Under the pieces are notes generated by a model. That model ran no database searches, had not been told where the DNA came from, and was given only the letters and a program-made list of their open reading frames with translations. This document shows, piece after piece, positions 1 to 9,490 of a stretch of 55,884 bases of DNA (the first letter of the stretch is position 1; each line of letters begins with the position of its first letter). Made by a program: the position numbers and the translations under genes. Origin of the DNA: Burkholderiaceae bacterium (lineage in GTDB: Bacteria; Pseudomonadota; Gammaproteobacteria; Burkholderiales; Burkholderiaceae_C); contig CAJYPV010000012.1 of the NCBI GenBank assembly GCA_913776825.1, positions 1 to 55,884 of the forward strand, read 5' to 3'.

Positions 1-35
1 TCCACCTGCGCCACCACCGCCAACTTAAAAGCCAT
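1..35 (-). CDS. possible 5' end of a truncated minus-strand gene
   Basis: An ATG read on the minus strand (CAT at 33-35) opens a frame that stays open to the window edge and begins MAFKLAVVAQVE. It lies just beyond the efp terminator, where a new transcription unit would be expected. No Shine-Dalgarno sequence is visible and twelve residues are too few for a family assignment, so this is only a candidate partial gene. Confidence 0.3.
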   Translation of the reverse strand, partial: MAFKLAVVAQV

Positions 36-135
36 CGTGTAGTCGCGCTGTGTTCTCTTTTCCCTCGTGTCCATCGATCTCGCCCTTTCAGGGAGTCCGA
101 GGTGTCAACGCGGGGCAGGACGGGTCAAGGACATG

Positions 136-166
136 AAAAAGGCAGCCTCTCGGGCTGCCTTTTTTG
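136..166 (-). terminator. intrinsic terminator downstream of efp (bidirectional)
   Basis: A GC-rich stem (GGCAGCC/GGCTGCC, loop TCTC) is flanked by an A-run on the left and a T-run on the right, so it can stop transcription in both directions. It lies about 140 bp beyond the efp stop codon. Confidence 0.75.
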
Positions 167-307
167 CTTGAGCTCGGCGCACTTCAAAGTGCGCTTGACG
201 GTGGGATCGACCGTCCCGTGCTGAAGCGTGCTGCGCTGGTTGCCTGACGGAGTCGGCGCTGAGCCGGGTTCCGGTGGCGGAGCCTCCTGACGCGGAGGCT
301 CGCGACC

Positions 308-862
308 TCAGACGCGCTTGCGGTACTCGTGGGTACGGGTGTCGATTTCGATGTGGTCGCCCTGGGCCACGAAGATGGGCACGGGGATTTCGAAACCGGT
401 GGCGATCTTGGCAGGCTTGAGCACCTTGCCCGAGGTGTCGCCCTTGACGGCCGGCTCGGTCCAGGTCACTTCACGCACCACGCTGGTGGGCAGTTCGACC
501 GAGATGGCCTTGCCGTCGTAGAACACCACTTCCACTTCCATGCCGTCTTGCAGGTAGTTGATGGCGTCGCCCATGTTCTCGGCTTCCACCTCGAACTGGT
601 TGTACTCGGTGTCCATGAACACATACATCGGGTCGGCGAAGTAGGAGTAGGTGCACTCCTTCTTCTCGAGGATGATCTGGTCCATCTTGTCGTCGGCCTT
701 GAAGACGACTTCCGTGCCCGAGTTGTTCAGCAGGCTCTTCAGCTTCATGCGCACGGTGGCGGCATTGCGGCCACCGCGGCTGTATTCGGTCTTCAGCACG
801 ACCATGGGGTCCTTGCCGTGCATGATCACGTTGCCGGCGCGAATTTCTTGAGCGATCTTCAT
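308..862 (-). CDS. efp: translation elongation factor P (EarP-modified type)
   Basis: EF-P binds ribosomes stalled at consecutive prolines and promotes peptide-bond formation. The 184-residue product has the usual length and three-domain layout. The modification loop reads SRGGRNAA, with Arg at position 32 where the E. coli-type protein carries Lys34; Arg32 is the residue rhamnosylated by EarP in Pseudomonas, Neisseria and related bacteria. The start [12 protein letters not shown] was chosen because it is the family N-terminus; the frame runs 11 codons further upstream without homology. The gene lies 252 bp downstream of the EarP gene on the same strand, probably as one transcription unit, and ends before a strong terminator. 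Family and modification type follow from sequence; actual rhamnosylation is inferred. Confidence 0.96.
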   Translation of the reverse strand: MKIAQEIRAGNVIMHGKDPMVVLKTEYSRGGRNAATVRMKLKSLLNNSGTEVVFKADDKMDQIILEKKECTYSYFADPMYVFMDTEYNQFEVEAENMGDAINYLQDGMEVEVVFYDGKAISVELPTSVVREVTWTEPAVKGDTSGKVLKPAKIATGFEIPVPIFVAQGDHIEIDTRTHEYRKRV

Positions 863-1114
863 GATGATTCCGGGAAAGAGTCCGGGGACAGTCACTGGAT
901 CAGAACTGTTCCGGCAGTGGCGCGTCCCACGATGTTGTCGCGGCCGATCCGTCTGGACCGGCCCGCCAAAGTGATTCCGTCAGCAGCGTGTCGTCGGGGA
1001 TGAGGGGCTCAAGGACAGCGCGCCAGGCGCGTTTTCAGTGAGCGTCGATCCTTCCGGCGGACCCTGCAGGCTGACGCGGGATTGCTTCAAGCGGGACGCG
1101 AAAAGCCGCGCATT

Positions 1115-2212
1115 CTAGCCCGAAACCCCACGCTCGCGCGAAACGAAACCCCGCAGCGCCGTGACCAGATCCGTCTGTTCACCCAATCCCGCACGCCAGC
1201 GCCGCGCCTGATCGGTGGCGGGTGCCAGTTGGGAGAGCGCGCGGTCCGCGGCGTCGGTCCACGGCGCCAGCCCGTTCCAGGCGCGCGCCAGCGCCCAGGC
1301 CTCCTGCGCCACGGACGCGGCGGCGCCGGACCACGCCGCCTTCAGGAAGGCATCCAGCTTCGGGCCGTGCGCGCCGTCGTCCTGGAAATAGATCTGCCAC
1401 AGCATCGGCCGCCCCGCCCATTGGGCGCGCACAAAGGAATCCTCGCCGCGCACCAGGTTCAGGTCGCAGGACCACAGCAGCCGGTCGTAGTCCGATTGGC
1501 TGAGATAGGGCAGTGCGAGGGCCCGTTGACCGGCGCGCAGCCGTGGCGGCACCGCTTGCTGCGCAGCGCCGGGGCACAGCAGCAGCAGCCAGCGCTCGCC
1601 GTGCTGCGCGAGGGCATCGAGGAACGCGTCCCACGGCGCTTGCGGATAGGCGAACAGGCTGAGCACCCGCTCGCCCGATGTCGGCGCCCAGCCGCGCGCC
1701 TGCAGCCATGCCTGGCCGTCGAAGGCCTGGATGGTGTCGATCAGCGCCGGCTCACGCAGCAGCCCGCCGGTGCGGGCATTGAAGCCGGGATAGAAGAACC
1801 ATTTGTCCAGGCCTTCGCCCGGCCCGGAGAACTGCGGCGAGCGCAGGCCATGGCTGCGCTCGACATAGTCTTCCGCGCTCAGATATTCGAGATTGATCCA
1901 CACCGGCGGCGGCTGGCGTCGCCCCATCGCCCGCACGAAGGGCTCGGGCAGGTCGCATCCGAAGGTCTCGATCACCACATCGCCGGGCGCGGCGGTGATG
2001 GACTGCTCCCAAGGCAGGCAGCTCAGGCCAGGGACGGGCTCGGGTTGCATCCACGCCAGGGCGGACAGGTCGTCGCACCACAAGCGGACCGATTCACCGC
2101 GCAGGGCGAGATCGCGACCCAGCCGAAGGCTCACGCCGAGGTCGCCATGGTTGTCGATGACCCGACAGAACAGGTCCCATTGCAGCGTTGCCTGGGGCGA
2201 CGGCACTGCCAC
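1115..2212 (-). CDS. earP: EF-P arginine rhamnosyltransferase EarP
   Basis: EarP is an inverting GT-B glycosyltransferase that transfers rhamnose from dTDP-L-rhamnose to Arg32 of EF-P. The N-terminal motif WDLFCRVIDNHGDLG carries the two aspartates, four residues apart, that match Asp13 and Asp17 of the family. The C-terminal motif RGEDSFVRAQWAGRP carries the conserved glutamate of the nucleotide-sugar site. Adjacency to efp with Arg32 supports the call. The start is uncertain: no ATG lies between the conserved domain and the divergent uvrC gene, and GTG codons at 2206, 2212 and 2257 and a TTG at 2272 are all possible, none with a clear ribosome site. The GTG at 2212 gives about 365 residues, close to the family norm. 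No dTDP-rhamnose synthesis genes occur in the window. Confidence 0.9.
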   Translation of the reverse strand: MAVPSPQATLQWDLFCRVIDNHGDLGVSLRLGRDLALRGESVRLWCDDLSALAWMQPEPVPGLSCLPWEQSITAAPGDVVIETFGCDLPEPFVRAMGRRQPPPVWINLEYLSAEDYVERSHGLRSPQFSGPGEGLDKWFFYPGFNARTGGLLREPALIDTIQAFDGQAWLQARGWAPTSGERVLSLFAYPQAPWDAFLDALAQHGERWLLLLCPGAAQQAVPPRLRAGQRALALPYLSQSDYDRLLWSCDLNLVRGEDSFVRAQWAGRPMLWQIYFQDDGAHGPKLDAFLKAAWSGAAASVAQEAWALARAWNGLAPWTDAADRALSQLAPATDQARRWRAGLGEQTDLVTALRGFVSRERGVSG

Positions 2213-2421
2213 TGGAGCGTGCGGGGCGAGGGGATCGTGATCGGAAGAAGCGGGCACGGCAGCGGCGAGCAATGAGCGATGGGAGGGCTGAGCGAATGCG
2301 GCGCGGCGGATCGTCGAGCGCTTCGGAGGGGCATGCCGGTCGACGCGCGCCGGCGCGATCTGCGAAGGGCCTCCATGGCCGCTCGCGATGAGCGCGATTA
2401 TCCGGCGGCACAATTCCGTCC

Positions 2422-4677
2422 ATGAGCAACCTTCCTGCCGACACCCCCAGCCCGGTGCCGGATGCCCCCATCGCCGGCTCGCCGGCCCCGGCGGTGCCTG
2501 CCGCCGCCGTCTCGACGTCCGCGCCGGACCACGCCAGCGCCTGGAATGAGCAGAGCGAAGCGATCGGCGCCGCGGAGAACCTGCGCGTGGCGGACATGGA
2601 GTCCGCCGCACGCGCCGTGCGCGACCGCGTGCTGGCCGAGGTCGCCGCGCTGCCGCAGTTGCCGGGGGTCTACCGCTATTTCGATGCGCAGGACCATGTC
2701 CTGTATGTCGGCAAGGCGAAGAACCTGCGCAAGCGGGTCTCGAGCTATTTCCAGAAGGACCACGGCGGCACCCGCATCGGCATGATGGTGGCGCGCATCG
2801 CGCGACTGGAAACCACCGTCGTGCGGACCGAAGCCGAAGCGCTGCTGCTGGAAAACAACCTGATCAAGGCCTTGAACCCGCGGTTCAACATCCTGTTCCG
2901 CGACGACAAGAGCTATCCCTATCTGCGCCTGTCCGGCCATGCCTGGCCGCGCATCAGCTATTACCGCGGCGCGGTGGATCGGCGTCATCGCTACTTCGGG
3001 CCGTTCCCGACCGCCTGGGCGGTGAAGGAATCGATCCAGCTGATCCAGAAGGTCTTCCATCTGCGGACCTGCGAGGACACCGTCTTCAACAACCGCAGTC
3101 GGCCCTGCCTGCTTTATCAGATCCGCCGCTGCTCCGGCCCGTGCGTGCCGGAGGGCCAGACCGAGGAATACCGCCGCAACGTCAGCCATGCGGAGCGTTT
3201 CCTGCTGGGCGAAACCCAGGAGGTGATGGACGGCCTGCAGGCGCAGATGATGGCGCACGCCGAGCGGATGCAGTACGAGCAGGCGGCGGAGCTGCGCAAT
3301 CAGATCGTGTCGCTGTCCAAGGTGCTGCAGCAGCAGGCGGTGGATGAGAACAGCGCCACCGGCCGTGATCGTGACGTCGACATCCTCGCGGTGAAGCTGC
3401 AGGGCGGGCGGGCGTGCGTCAATCTGGCGATGGTGCGCGGCGGTCGACATCTTGGCGACCGCGCTTACTTTCCCAAGCATGTGGAGGATGCGACCGCCGT
3501 TCAGTTGATCGATGACGATGAGCTGCCGATGGTCGAGACGGTGACCGACGAGCGACCGATCGCGGAGGACGGGGCCATCGCCGTCGCTGGCGAGTCGCCG
3601 GACGCGTCGACGCTCGGGAACCCTGCGATGGAAGCGGGCGCCGTTCCCGAAGGCGAGGGCGCTGCGGCGTCGCCAGTGCCGTCCCCGGCTCGCGTCGCCC
3701 GACCGCAGCGCCCGAGCCCGGAGCGTCAGGTGCTGGAGGCCTTCTTCGCCCAGCACTATCTGGAGGCGCCGGTGCCGTCGTTGCTGGTGCTGACCGATGC
3801 GGTCGATCCGGCCTTGGCGGAAGCGCTGAGCCTGCAGGCCGGTTACCGGGTCACGACCCAGGCGCAGCCGCGCGGGCAGCGTCGGATCTGGCAGGAGATG
3901 TGCGCCAAGGGCGCCGAGCTGGCGCTGGCGCGTCTGCTGTCGGAAGAAGGATCGCAGCAGGCGCGCACCCGGGCGCTGGTGGATGCGCTGGACCTGAGCG
4001 TGGCGGAGCTGGACAAGTTCCGCATCGAATGCTTCGACATCAGCCACACCGCCGGCGAAGCGACCCAGGCCTCCTGCGTCGTGTTCGAGGGCCATCAGAT
4101 GCAGAGCAGCCAGTACCGGCGCTTCAACATCGAGGGCATCACCGGTGGCGACGATTACGCCGCCATGCGCCAGGTGCTGACACGCCGTTACAGCAAGATG
4201 GCGGAGGCGGCTCAGAATGGCACGGGCCGGCTGCCGGATCTGGTGCTGGTCGACGGCGGCAAGGGTCAGGTCTCGATGGCCCGCGAGGTGTTCGAGGAAC
4301 TCGGGCTGGATCTCAGCCTGATCGCGGGGGTCGAAAAGGGCGAAGGACGCAAGGTCGGTCTGGAAGAGCTGGTGTTCGCCGATGGCCGGGAGAAGGTTTA
4401 TCTCGGACGCGATTCGGCGGCGCTGATGTTGATCGCGCAGATTCGCGACGAGGCTCACCGGTTCGCGATCACCGGCATGCGCGCGAAGCGGGCGTCGGTG
4501 CGCACCGGCGGCTCGCGCCTGGAGGATGTGCCGGGCGTCGGGCCGAAGAAGCGCTCGCAGTTGCTGCAGCGTTTCGGCGGTGTGCGCGGCGTGGCGGGGG
4601 CGAGCGTCGAAGAGCTGTGCAGCGTGAAAGGCATTTCGCGCGACCTGGCGGAAGAGATCTATCGGGCGCTGCATTGA
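2422..4677 (+). CDS. uvrC: excinuclease ABC subunit C
   Basis: UvrC makes both incisions in nucleotide excision repair within the UvrABC complex. In order the 751-residue product shows a GIY-YIG nuclease (LPGVYRYF...[13 protein letters not shown], about residues 75-160), the conserved cysteine-containing region ending in RRCSGPCV, a UVR motif ([11 protein letters not shown], near 290), an RNase H-like nuclease domain ([18 protein letters not shown]) and tandem helix-hairpin-helix motifs near the C-terminus ([10 protein letters not shown]). It is over 100 residues longer than E. coli UvrC, owing to a roughly 58-residue Ala/Pro-rich N-terminal extension and an acidic to Ala/Pro-rich insert around residues 375-435. 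An in-frame ATG at 2596 would remove the N-terminal extension. The gene diverges from earP; a CACAAT hexamer lies 7 nt before the first ATG. Confidence 0.96.
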   Translation: MSNLPADTPSPVPDAPIAGSPAPAVPAAAVSTSAPDHASAWNEQSEAIGAAENLRVADMESAARAVRDRVLAEVAALPQLPGVYRYFDAQDHVLYVGKAKNLRKRVSSYFQKDHGGTRIGMMVARIARLETTVVRTEAEALLLENNLIKALNPRFNILFRDDKSYPYLRLSGHAWPRISYYRGAVDRRHRYFGPFPTAWAVKESIQLIQKVFHLRTCEDTVFNNRSRPCLLYQIRRCSGPCVPEGQTEEYRRNVSHAERFLLGETQEVMDGLQAQMMAHAERMQYEQAAELRNQIVSLSKVLQQQAVDENSATGRDRDVDILAVKLQGGRACVNLAMVRGGRHLGDRAYFPKHVEDATAVQLIDDDELPMVETVTDERPIAEDGAIAVAGESPDASTLGNPAMEAGAVPEGEGAAASPVPSPARVARPQRPSPERQVLEAFFAQHYLEAPVPSLLVLTDAVDPALAEALSLQAGYRVTTQAQPRGQRRIWQEMCAKGAELALARLLSEEGSQQARTRALVDALDLSVAELDKFRIECFDISHTAGEATQASCVVFEGHQMQSSQYRRFNIEGITGGDDYAAMRQVLTRRYSKMAEAAQNGTGRLPDLVLVDGGKGQVSMAREVFEELGLDLSLIAGVEKGEGRKVGLEELVFADGREKVYLGRDSAALMLIAQIRDEAHRFAITGMRAKRASVRTGGSRLEDVPGVGPKKRSQLLQRFGGVRGVAGASVEELCSVKGISRDLAEEIYRALH

Positions 4678-4833
4678 TCGCGTCGTCCATCGGACAGGCG
4701 TGGCGCGATGCGTATCGCGCAACCGGCGCCGGGTGAGCGGGCTGGCTTGATGCTTGCCCTGGGACTCGCCAGCTAAGCCGTTGAAGGCGTCGAGACGGTC
4801 CATGTCCTGCACCGTGGCCTTTGGGCGCATGAA

Positions 4834-5424
4834 TTGAACAAGGATGAACAAATGTCGACACCCATCCGGGGTCTGAAAGAGCGGCGGTTGACCCGTCATG
4901 GTGGTTGGGCATTGGGCGTGGGGCTCACGCTGTGTCTGGCAGGGTGCGGCAATCAGGCGCCGCGCGCGCCGGCCTCGCCTGCGCCGGCTGCGGAGCCGGC
5001 GCGGCCGGCAGCGCCTCGTCCCGCGCCGGCGCCGGATCTCGCTTCCGGCCTGGCCGAAGGCGCTGCCAACGCCCGCACGCTCGGCGCGCCACTGCCGGTC
5101 ACCACGCATGAGGCGCTGCGCCGCCAGGCCGCGCAACGGCTGGTGGCGGCCAATCCGGAGCGCGTCTACATGGGCGAGGTGCCGGCGGTGCTGCTGGCGA
5201 TTCCGGTGCTGGAAATCGAGCTCAACCGCGATGGATCGGTCAAGCACATCCGCGTGCTGCGCCGGCCGGGGCAGGCGGTCGACACCATCGACCTCGCCAT
5301 CGCCGCCGTGCACAAGGCGGCGCCGTTCGGTGATCTGAGCCGGCTGCCGCATCCGTGGAAGTTCAACGAAGTCTTCCTGTTCAACGACGATCGCCGCTTC
5401 AAGCCGCGCACCTTGGACGAGTGA
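4834..5424 (+). CDS. small lipoprotein with TonB C-terminal-like domain
   Basis: The protein (196 residues from the first ATG; 190 if the ATG at 4852 is used) has a charged N-terminus, a hydrophobic stretch and a lipobox ending LAGC, predicting a lipid-anchored protein. An Ala/Pro-rich linker of about 40 residues follows. The C-terminal half (IELNRDGSVKHIRVLRRPG, then an AAPFGDLS segment) resembles the TonB C-terminal fold as seen in many small periplasmic proteins. There is no TonB-type transmembrane anchor and no ExbB/ExbD neighbour, so energy transduction is unlikely. It lies between uvrC and pgsA in the same direction. The lipoprotein prediction rests on visible motifs; the domain call is by pattern only and the function is unknown. 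Confidence 0.8.
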   Translation: MNKDEQMSTPIRGLKERRLTRHGGWALGVGLTLCLAGCGNQAPRAPASPAPAAEPARPAAPRPAPAPDLASGLAEGAANARTLGAPLPVTTHEALRRQAAQRLVAANPERVYMGEVPAVLLAIPVLEIELNRDGSVKHIRVLRRPGQAVDTIDLAIAAVHKAAPFGDLSRLPHPWKFNEVFLFNDDRRFKPRTLDE

Positions 5425-5512
5425 GTGCCGCCCGCGAGCCAGGCGCGGGCTCGCGCGCCGGCTCACTGATTCAGAGACAAAACCACATCAAAAGGTGGGC
5501 ACAATGCCGTCC

Positions 5513-6079
5513 ATGTTTCTGACGTTGCCAACCTTGCTGACTTGGGCCCGCATCGTGGCCATCCCGCTGATCGTCGGGGTGTTCCATCTGCAGATGGCCC
5601 CTGCCCATCAGAACCTGCTGGCCACCGTGCTGTTCATCACCGTGGCGTTGACCGACTGGGCGGACGGCTATCTGGCGCGCAAGCTGAACCAGACCTCGTC
5701 CTTCGGCGCGTTCCTGGATCCGGTGGCCGACAAGTTCTTGGTCTGCGCGGCGCTGTTGGTGCTGCTGGAGCAGCAGCGCGTGGACGCGCTGGTCGCGCTG
5801 GTGATCGTGGGGCGCGAAATCGCGATCTCGGCGCTGCGGGAATGGATGGCGCAGATCGGCGCGTCGCGCTCGGTGGCGGTGCACATGCTGGGCAAGCTCA
5901 AGACCACGGTGCAGATGGTCGCGATTCCCTTCCTGCTGTATGACGGCGTGCTGTTCGGGCTGGTCCACACCCGGCTGTGGGGCACGTGGCTGATCTATCT
6001 GGCTGCGGTGCTGACGATCTGGTCGATGGTGTATTACTTGCAAAAGGCGTTGCCGGAAATTCGCGCGAAGGTGCGCTGA
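5513..6079 (+). CDS. pgsA: CDP-diacylglycerol--glycerol-3-phosphate 3-phosphatidyltransferase
   Basis: PgsA is an integral inner-membrane enzyme that forms phosphatidylglycerophosphate, the committed step toward phosphatidylglycerol and cardiolipin. The CDP-alcohol phosphatidyltransferase signature D-x2-DG-x2-AR-x8-G-x3-D-x3-D is intact (TDWADGYLARKL...FGAFLDPVADK, near residues 45-70), and several hydrophobic helices follow. The start MFLTLPTLLTWAR is the family-like N-terminus. Two upstream in-frame starts exist, GTG at 5495 and ATG at 5504. The ATG at 5504 has an AGGTGG sequence 5 nt before it and cannot be excluded, but it overlaps a CACAAT hexamer that may be a promoter -10. Confidence 0.94.
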   Translation: MFLTLPTLLTWARIVAIPLIVGVFHLQMAPAHQNLLATVLFITVALTDWADGYLARKLNQTSSFGAFLDPVADKFLVCAALLVLLEQQRVDALVALVIVGREIAISALREWMAQIGASRSVAVHMLGKLKTTVQMVAIPFLLYDGVLFGLVHTRLWGTWLIYLAAVLTIWSMVYYLQKALPEIRAKVR

Positions 6080-6413
6080 ATCGTCGGTGCGGGCGGCAGT
6101 CGCTCGGCCGTCGGGGTGACGTCTTCATCCCTGCGGCGGCGCTGTCGGGCGGCGATTCCGCGGCCCATGCGACCGCTGAATTCGCGACGAATTCAAGCGT
6201 TCATCGACCGGGCGACTGGCGAGCATGTCCCGGCTATCGGGACTTCTCCCTGATCGGGCCCACAGTTGAATCCGTCTAGAATCCGCTTCCCGCGCCGCGC
6301 TGGAATTCCTAGGGAAAATCTCCTGTGGGAAGCCTGTTCGGTGCGACCGGTTCGGTGGTGATGGCCGCCTGGGCGGTGGGCCGTCGCGGTGAAATCAAAG
6401 AGGGGGTACCTTC
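6080..6413. other. intergenic region pgsA-HU gene
   Basis: About 330 bp with no convincing gene. A TAGAAT hexamer at 6277-6282 could be a -10 element for the HU gene, but no good -35 accompanies it. No terminator is visible after pgsA. Confidence 0.4.
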
Positions 6414-6686
6414 GTGAACAAGTCCGAATTGATCGAGCACATCGCCAAGCAGGCAGACATCTCCAAAGCTGCTGCCGGCCGTGCGCTGGAGGCGGTGATC
6501 GGCGGCGTGAAAACCACGCTCAAGAAGAACGGCTCGGTGTCGCTGGTCGGCTTCGGCACGTTCAGTGTCACCAAGCGGGCGGCGCGCAGTGGTCGCAATC
6601 CCCGCACCGGCGATGCGATCAAGATCAAGTCGGCGAAGGTGCCGAAGTTCCGTCCGGGCAAGGCCCTGAAGGACGCCGTGAACTGA
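6414..6686 (+). CDS. hupB: HU-family histone-like DNA-binding protein
   Basis: The 90-residue product has the length and architecture of HU: an N-terminal helical dimerisation part ([13 protein letters not shown]) and the beta-arm signature [21 protein letters not shown] that inserts into the DNA minor groove with its conserved proline. It compacts and bends DNA nonspecifically. The start is GTG at 6414, supported by a strong AGAGGGGG ribosome site 6-13 nt upstream. It is an HU homologue rather than IHF because it lacks the IHF subunit-specific termini; the choice of symbol among HU paralogues is uncertain. It precedes tRNA-Val and ppiD. Confidence 0.93.
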   Translation: MNKSELIEHIAKQADISKAAAGRALEAVIGGVKTTLKKNGSVSLVGFGTFSVTKRAARSGRNPRTGDAIKIKSAKVPKFRPGKALKDAVN

Positions 6687-6805
6687 TGTCTGGTGATCGG
6701 CCCTCTGCAGGAGGCCTCGGTCACCCCATCCGTCAACGGATCACCGGACTGCTCGACAGTCCGCGCCAAAGGCCCTGCGACATGGGTGAATGAACAAAAT
6801 TCCTC

Positions 6806-6881
6806 GGGCGCTTAGCTCAGTTGGTAGAGCGGCTCCTTTACACGGAGTAGGTCGGCGGTTCGAGACCGTCAGCGCCCACCA
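6806..6881 (+). tRNA. tRNA-Val (TAC)
   Basis: A full cloverleaf can be drawn: acceptor GGGCGCT/AGCGCCC, D-stem GCTC/GAGC, anticodon loop TTTACAC with anticodon TAC, TTCGAGA T-loop and encoded CCA (6879-6881). It is 76 nt long. Confidence 0.97.
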
Positions 6882-6907
6882 TTCCCGAGGCTAGAATGCC
6901 GCAGCTC

Positions 6908-6931
6908 AAAGGCGAACCGAGGTTCGCCTTT
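6908..6931 (+). terminator. hairpin downstream of tRNA-Val
   Basis: Perfect inverted repeat AAAGGCGAACC/GGTTCGCCTTT with a 2-nt loop, about 27 nt beyond the tRNA. The T-run is only three long, so termination may be weak. Confidence 0.5.
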
Positions 6932-7026
6932 GTCGTATGTGATGTCCGCTGTGCCGCTGCTGGCGAACGGCGCTCCCAAGGGGCGCCGCCGTCAAGCCCG
7001 GCGGTCGTGTCCACCTGAGGTTGTTG

Positions 7027-8955
7027 ATGTTTGATTTCGTACGCAAGCACACCCGGCTGTTCCAGTTCGTGCTCCTGATCCTGATCCTGCCGTCCTTCGT
7101 GCTGCTGGGCGTCGAGGGCTACAGCCGTTTCCTGGACGGCAGCAATGCCGCCGTGGCGACGGTCGACGGTCACAAGATCACCCAGACCGAGTGGGACCTG
7201 GCCCAGCGCCAGCAGGTGGACCGCATGCGGGCCCAGATGCCCAACGTCGACGCCAAGCTGTTCGATTCGCCGGAAGTCCGCAAGAACGTGCTGGACAACC
7301 TGGTGCGCGAGCGGGTCCTGCAAGCCGTGGTGCAGAACGAGCACCGGTTCATCAGCGATGAGCAGCTCGTCAACCTGATCCGCAACGACCCGCAGTTCGC
7401 GGTGCTGCGCGGTCCGGATGGCAAGCTGAACATGGCGCTGCTGGCGGCGCAAGGCATGAGCGCGGACAGCTTCCTCGCGCGCCTGCGTCAGGACATCCAG
7501 AACAACCAGGTGCTCGCGCCGATCACCGAAAGCGCCGTGCCAGTGCAGGCCAGCGCCGATCTGGCCTTCGATGCGTTCCTGCAGCAGCGCGAGCTGCAAT
7601 TCCAGCGCTTCGACGCCAAGGACTTCGCTGCGGCGCTGAAGCCCACCGATGCGGACCTGGAAGCCTTCTACAAGGATGCCAAGGTCTCGTCGGCCTACCA
7701 GCTTCAGGAGTCCGCCCAGATTGAATACGTCACGCTGGATGCGGCCGCACTGCAGGCCGGTCTGGCGATCAAGCCGGAAGACGTGCGCAAGTTCTATGAC
7801 GACAAGGCCAACGAGAAGCGCTTCCAGCTGCCGGAAGAGCGTCGTGCCAGCCACATCCTGATCAAGGCCGGCGAGGGCATGACGGCGGATGCCAAGGCCA
7901 AGGCGAAGGCCCGTGCGGAAGCGCTGCTGGCCGAGGCCCGCAAGAATCCGGCGGGTTTCGCTGACCTGGCGCGCAAGAACTCGGAAGACGAAGGATCCGC
8001 CGCTCGCGGTGGCGATCTGGATTTCTTCGGTCGCGGCGCGATGGTCAAGCCGTTCGAAGATGCCGCCTATGCGCTGAAGCAGGGAGAGATCAGCGATCTG
8101 GTGCAGAGCGATTTCGGCTATCACATCATCCAGGTCACGGGTGTGCGCGGTGGTGGTCTGCGGCCGTTCGAATCGGTGCGTGCCGACATCGAAGCCGAGC
8201 TGCGCAAGCAGGAAGGCCAGAAGCGCTACGCCGAAATGGCTGAGGACTTCAACAACACCGTGTACGAGCAGAGCGACAGCCTGCGTCCGGTGGCGGACAA
8301 GTTCAAGCTGACCATTCAGAAGGCCACCGTGCAGCGCAAGCCCGCGCTGGATGCCGCCGGCCCGCTGGCCTCGGTCAAGCTGCTGGATGCGGTGTTCAGC
8401 CCCGATGCGCTGAACAACAAGCGCAATACCGCCGCGGTGGAAACCGGCCCGAGCCAACTGGTGTCGGCGCGCGTGGTTTCGCATCAGGCGGCACGTGTGC
8501 CGGCGCTGGCCGACGTCAAGGACAAGGTCGCCGCGCAGTGGGTGCGCGAGAAGGCGGGCGAGGCCGCGGTGAAGGCCGGTCAGCAGCGTCTGGCCGATCT
8601 GAAGAAGAGCGGCGCCGCTGACGGTCTGGGCGACGCGGTGGTCGTGTCCCGCGCGAAGCCCGCCGACCTGCCGCAGAAGGCGCTGATCGAAATCATGCGT
8701 GCTGATGTGAGCAAGCTGCCGGCGTATGTGGGTGTCGACGCGGGCGAGGGCGCCTATCTGGTGGTGCGTATCGGCAAGCTGCTGCCGCGAGATCCGGCGG
8801 TGGTGGATGCCAAGCGCGCCTCGGACCAATATGCGCAACTGTGGACGGCGGCTGAAACCCAAGCCTATTACGGCGCGCTGAAGACGAAATACAAGGCGAC
8901 GGTGAAGCCGTCGGCGTTGAAGTCGGCAGAGGCCGCGTCCGCTGCGACGAACTGA
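7027..8955 (+). CDS. ppiD: periplasmic folding chaperone / peptidyl-prolyl isomerase PpiD
   Basis: PpiD is an inner-membrane-anchored periplasmic chaperone near the Sec translocon that helps outer-membrane and periplasmic proteins fold. The product (642 residues) has a short cytoplasmic N-terminus ([10 protein letters not shown]), one transmembrane helix (about residues 12-32), a SurA-like N-terminal chaperone domain and a parvulin-type PPIase domain near residues 275-380 ([10 protein letters not shown]...[12 protein letters not shown]...FGYHIIQV). The chosen ATG at 7027 follows a TGAGG ribosome site by 6 nt; two in-frame TTG codons directly precede it. It is monocistronic, between two tRNA genes, with a strong terminator 9 bp after its stop codon. 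Confidence 0.93.
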   Translation: MFDFVRKHTRLFQFVLLILILPSFVLLGVEGYSRFLDGSNAAVATVDGHKITQTEWDLAQRQQVDRMRAQMPNVDAKLFDSPEVRKNVLDNLVRERVLQAVVQNEHRFISDEQLVNLIRNDPQFAVLRGPDGKLNMALLAAQGMSADSFLARLRQDIQNNQVLAPITESAVPVQASADLAFDAFLQQRELQFQRFDAKDFAAALKPTDADLEAFYKDAKVSSAYQLQESAQIEYVTLDAAALQAGLAIKPEDVRKFYDDKANEKRFQLPEERRASHILIKAGEGMTADAKAKAKARAEALLAEARKNPAGFADLARKNSEDEGSAARGGDLDFFGRGAMVKPFEDAAYALKQGEISDLVQSDFGYHIIQVTGVRGGGLRPFESVRADIEAELRKQEGQKRYAEMAEDFNNTVYEQSDSLRPVADKFKLTIQKATVQRKPALDAAGPLASVKLLDAVFSPDALNNKRNTAAVETGPSQLVSARVVSHQAARVPALADVKDKVAAQWVREKAGEAAVKAGQQRLADLKKSGAADGLGDAVVVSRAKPADLPQKALIEIMRADVSKLPAYVGVDAGEGAYLVVRIGKLLPRDPAVVDAKRASDQYAQLWTAAETQAYYGALKTKYKATVKPSALKSAEAASAATN

Positions 8956-8963
8956 TGGTGATG

Positions 8964-8996
8964 AAAATGGCGCCGTGTGAACGGCGCCATTTTTTA
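8964..8996 (+). terminator. intrinsic terminator of ppiD
   Basis: Long stem AAAATGGCGCCGT/ACGGCGCCATTTT with a GTGA loop and six Ts, directly after the ppiD stop codon. Confidence 0.9.
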
Positions 8997-9154
8997 TTCG
9001 CACGCTTGATCAGAAGTTGTCCGGAGGCGCGCCTCAATCGCTATATGATTCGCGCCCTGGCGACAGCAACGGTTCATGGAATCGTTGCGCCGTTCGGCCT
9101 TCGAGACACGTGCGATTCACTCGTACGAAGTTCGAAAAAAGATTTGAAAAGTAC

Positions 9155-9183
9155 TTCCCAAGAAGAGGAATGTCAGCCATAAT
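9155..9183 (+). promoter_or_regulatory. candidate promoter of tRNA-His
   Basis: TTCCCA and CATAAT are separated by 17 bp and lie 14 nt before the tRNA. The match to the sigma-70 consensus is moderate (4/6 and 5/6), but spacing and position are right. Confidence 0.45.
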
Positions 9184-9197
9184 CTAAGGCTTCTCCG

Positions 9198-9273
9198 GTG
9201 GCTATAGCTCAGTTGGTAGAGTCCCAGATTGTGATTCTGGTTGTCGTGGGTTCGAGTCCCATTAGCCACCCCA
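9198..9273 (+). tRNA. tRNA-His (GTG)
   Basis: Cloverleaf with acceptor GTGGCTA/TAGCCAC, anticodon stem CCAGA/TCTGG and loop TTGTGAT (anticodon GTG), T-loop TTCGAGT and encoded CCA. A G at 9197 can provide the G-1 residue characteristic of tRNA-His, opposite the discriminator C at 9270. Confidence 0.97.
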
Positions 9274-9280
9274 AAAATTG

Positions 9281-9316
9281 AAACGCCGACAAGATGAAAG
9301 TCTTGTCGGCGTTTTT
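9281..9316 (+). terminator. intrinsic terminator of tRNA-His
   Basis: Perfect 14-bp stem AAACGCCGACAAGA/TCTTGTCGGCGTTT with a 6-nt loop and a T-rich tail, 7 nt beyond the tRNA. Confidence 0.9.
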
Positions 9317-9490
9317 CTTTTCCGAAGCGCTGATCGCGTTTTGCAGCGCGGACTATCTGGCGCTGCGCTGACTTGTCGCAGCGGGTTTACGGCCTTGTGA
9401 ACGGCCAACCTGTGAATGCCGGATCAGAGAATTCCGGCCCACCCATTTCCGGGTTCATCGCGCCAAGCCGCCGCCGCTCACAATCGGTTC

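Noticed and set aside
2398..5466. Very long open frame (1022 codons) on the minus strand across uvrC
   Set aside because: It is antisense to a clearly identified gene, lacks motifs, and is rich in Arg, His and Gln, as expected for the complement of high-GC codons.
5977..6279. 100-codon frame overlapping the pgsA 3' end
   Set aside because: It overlaps pgsA in another frame and has no recognisable content after it.
6838..9003. Minus-strand frame ending GADGLEPPTYSV
   Set aside because: Its end is the reverse translation of tRNA-Val and the rest is antisense to ppiD.
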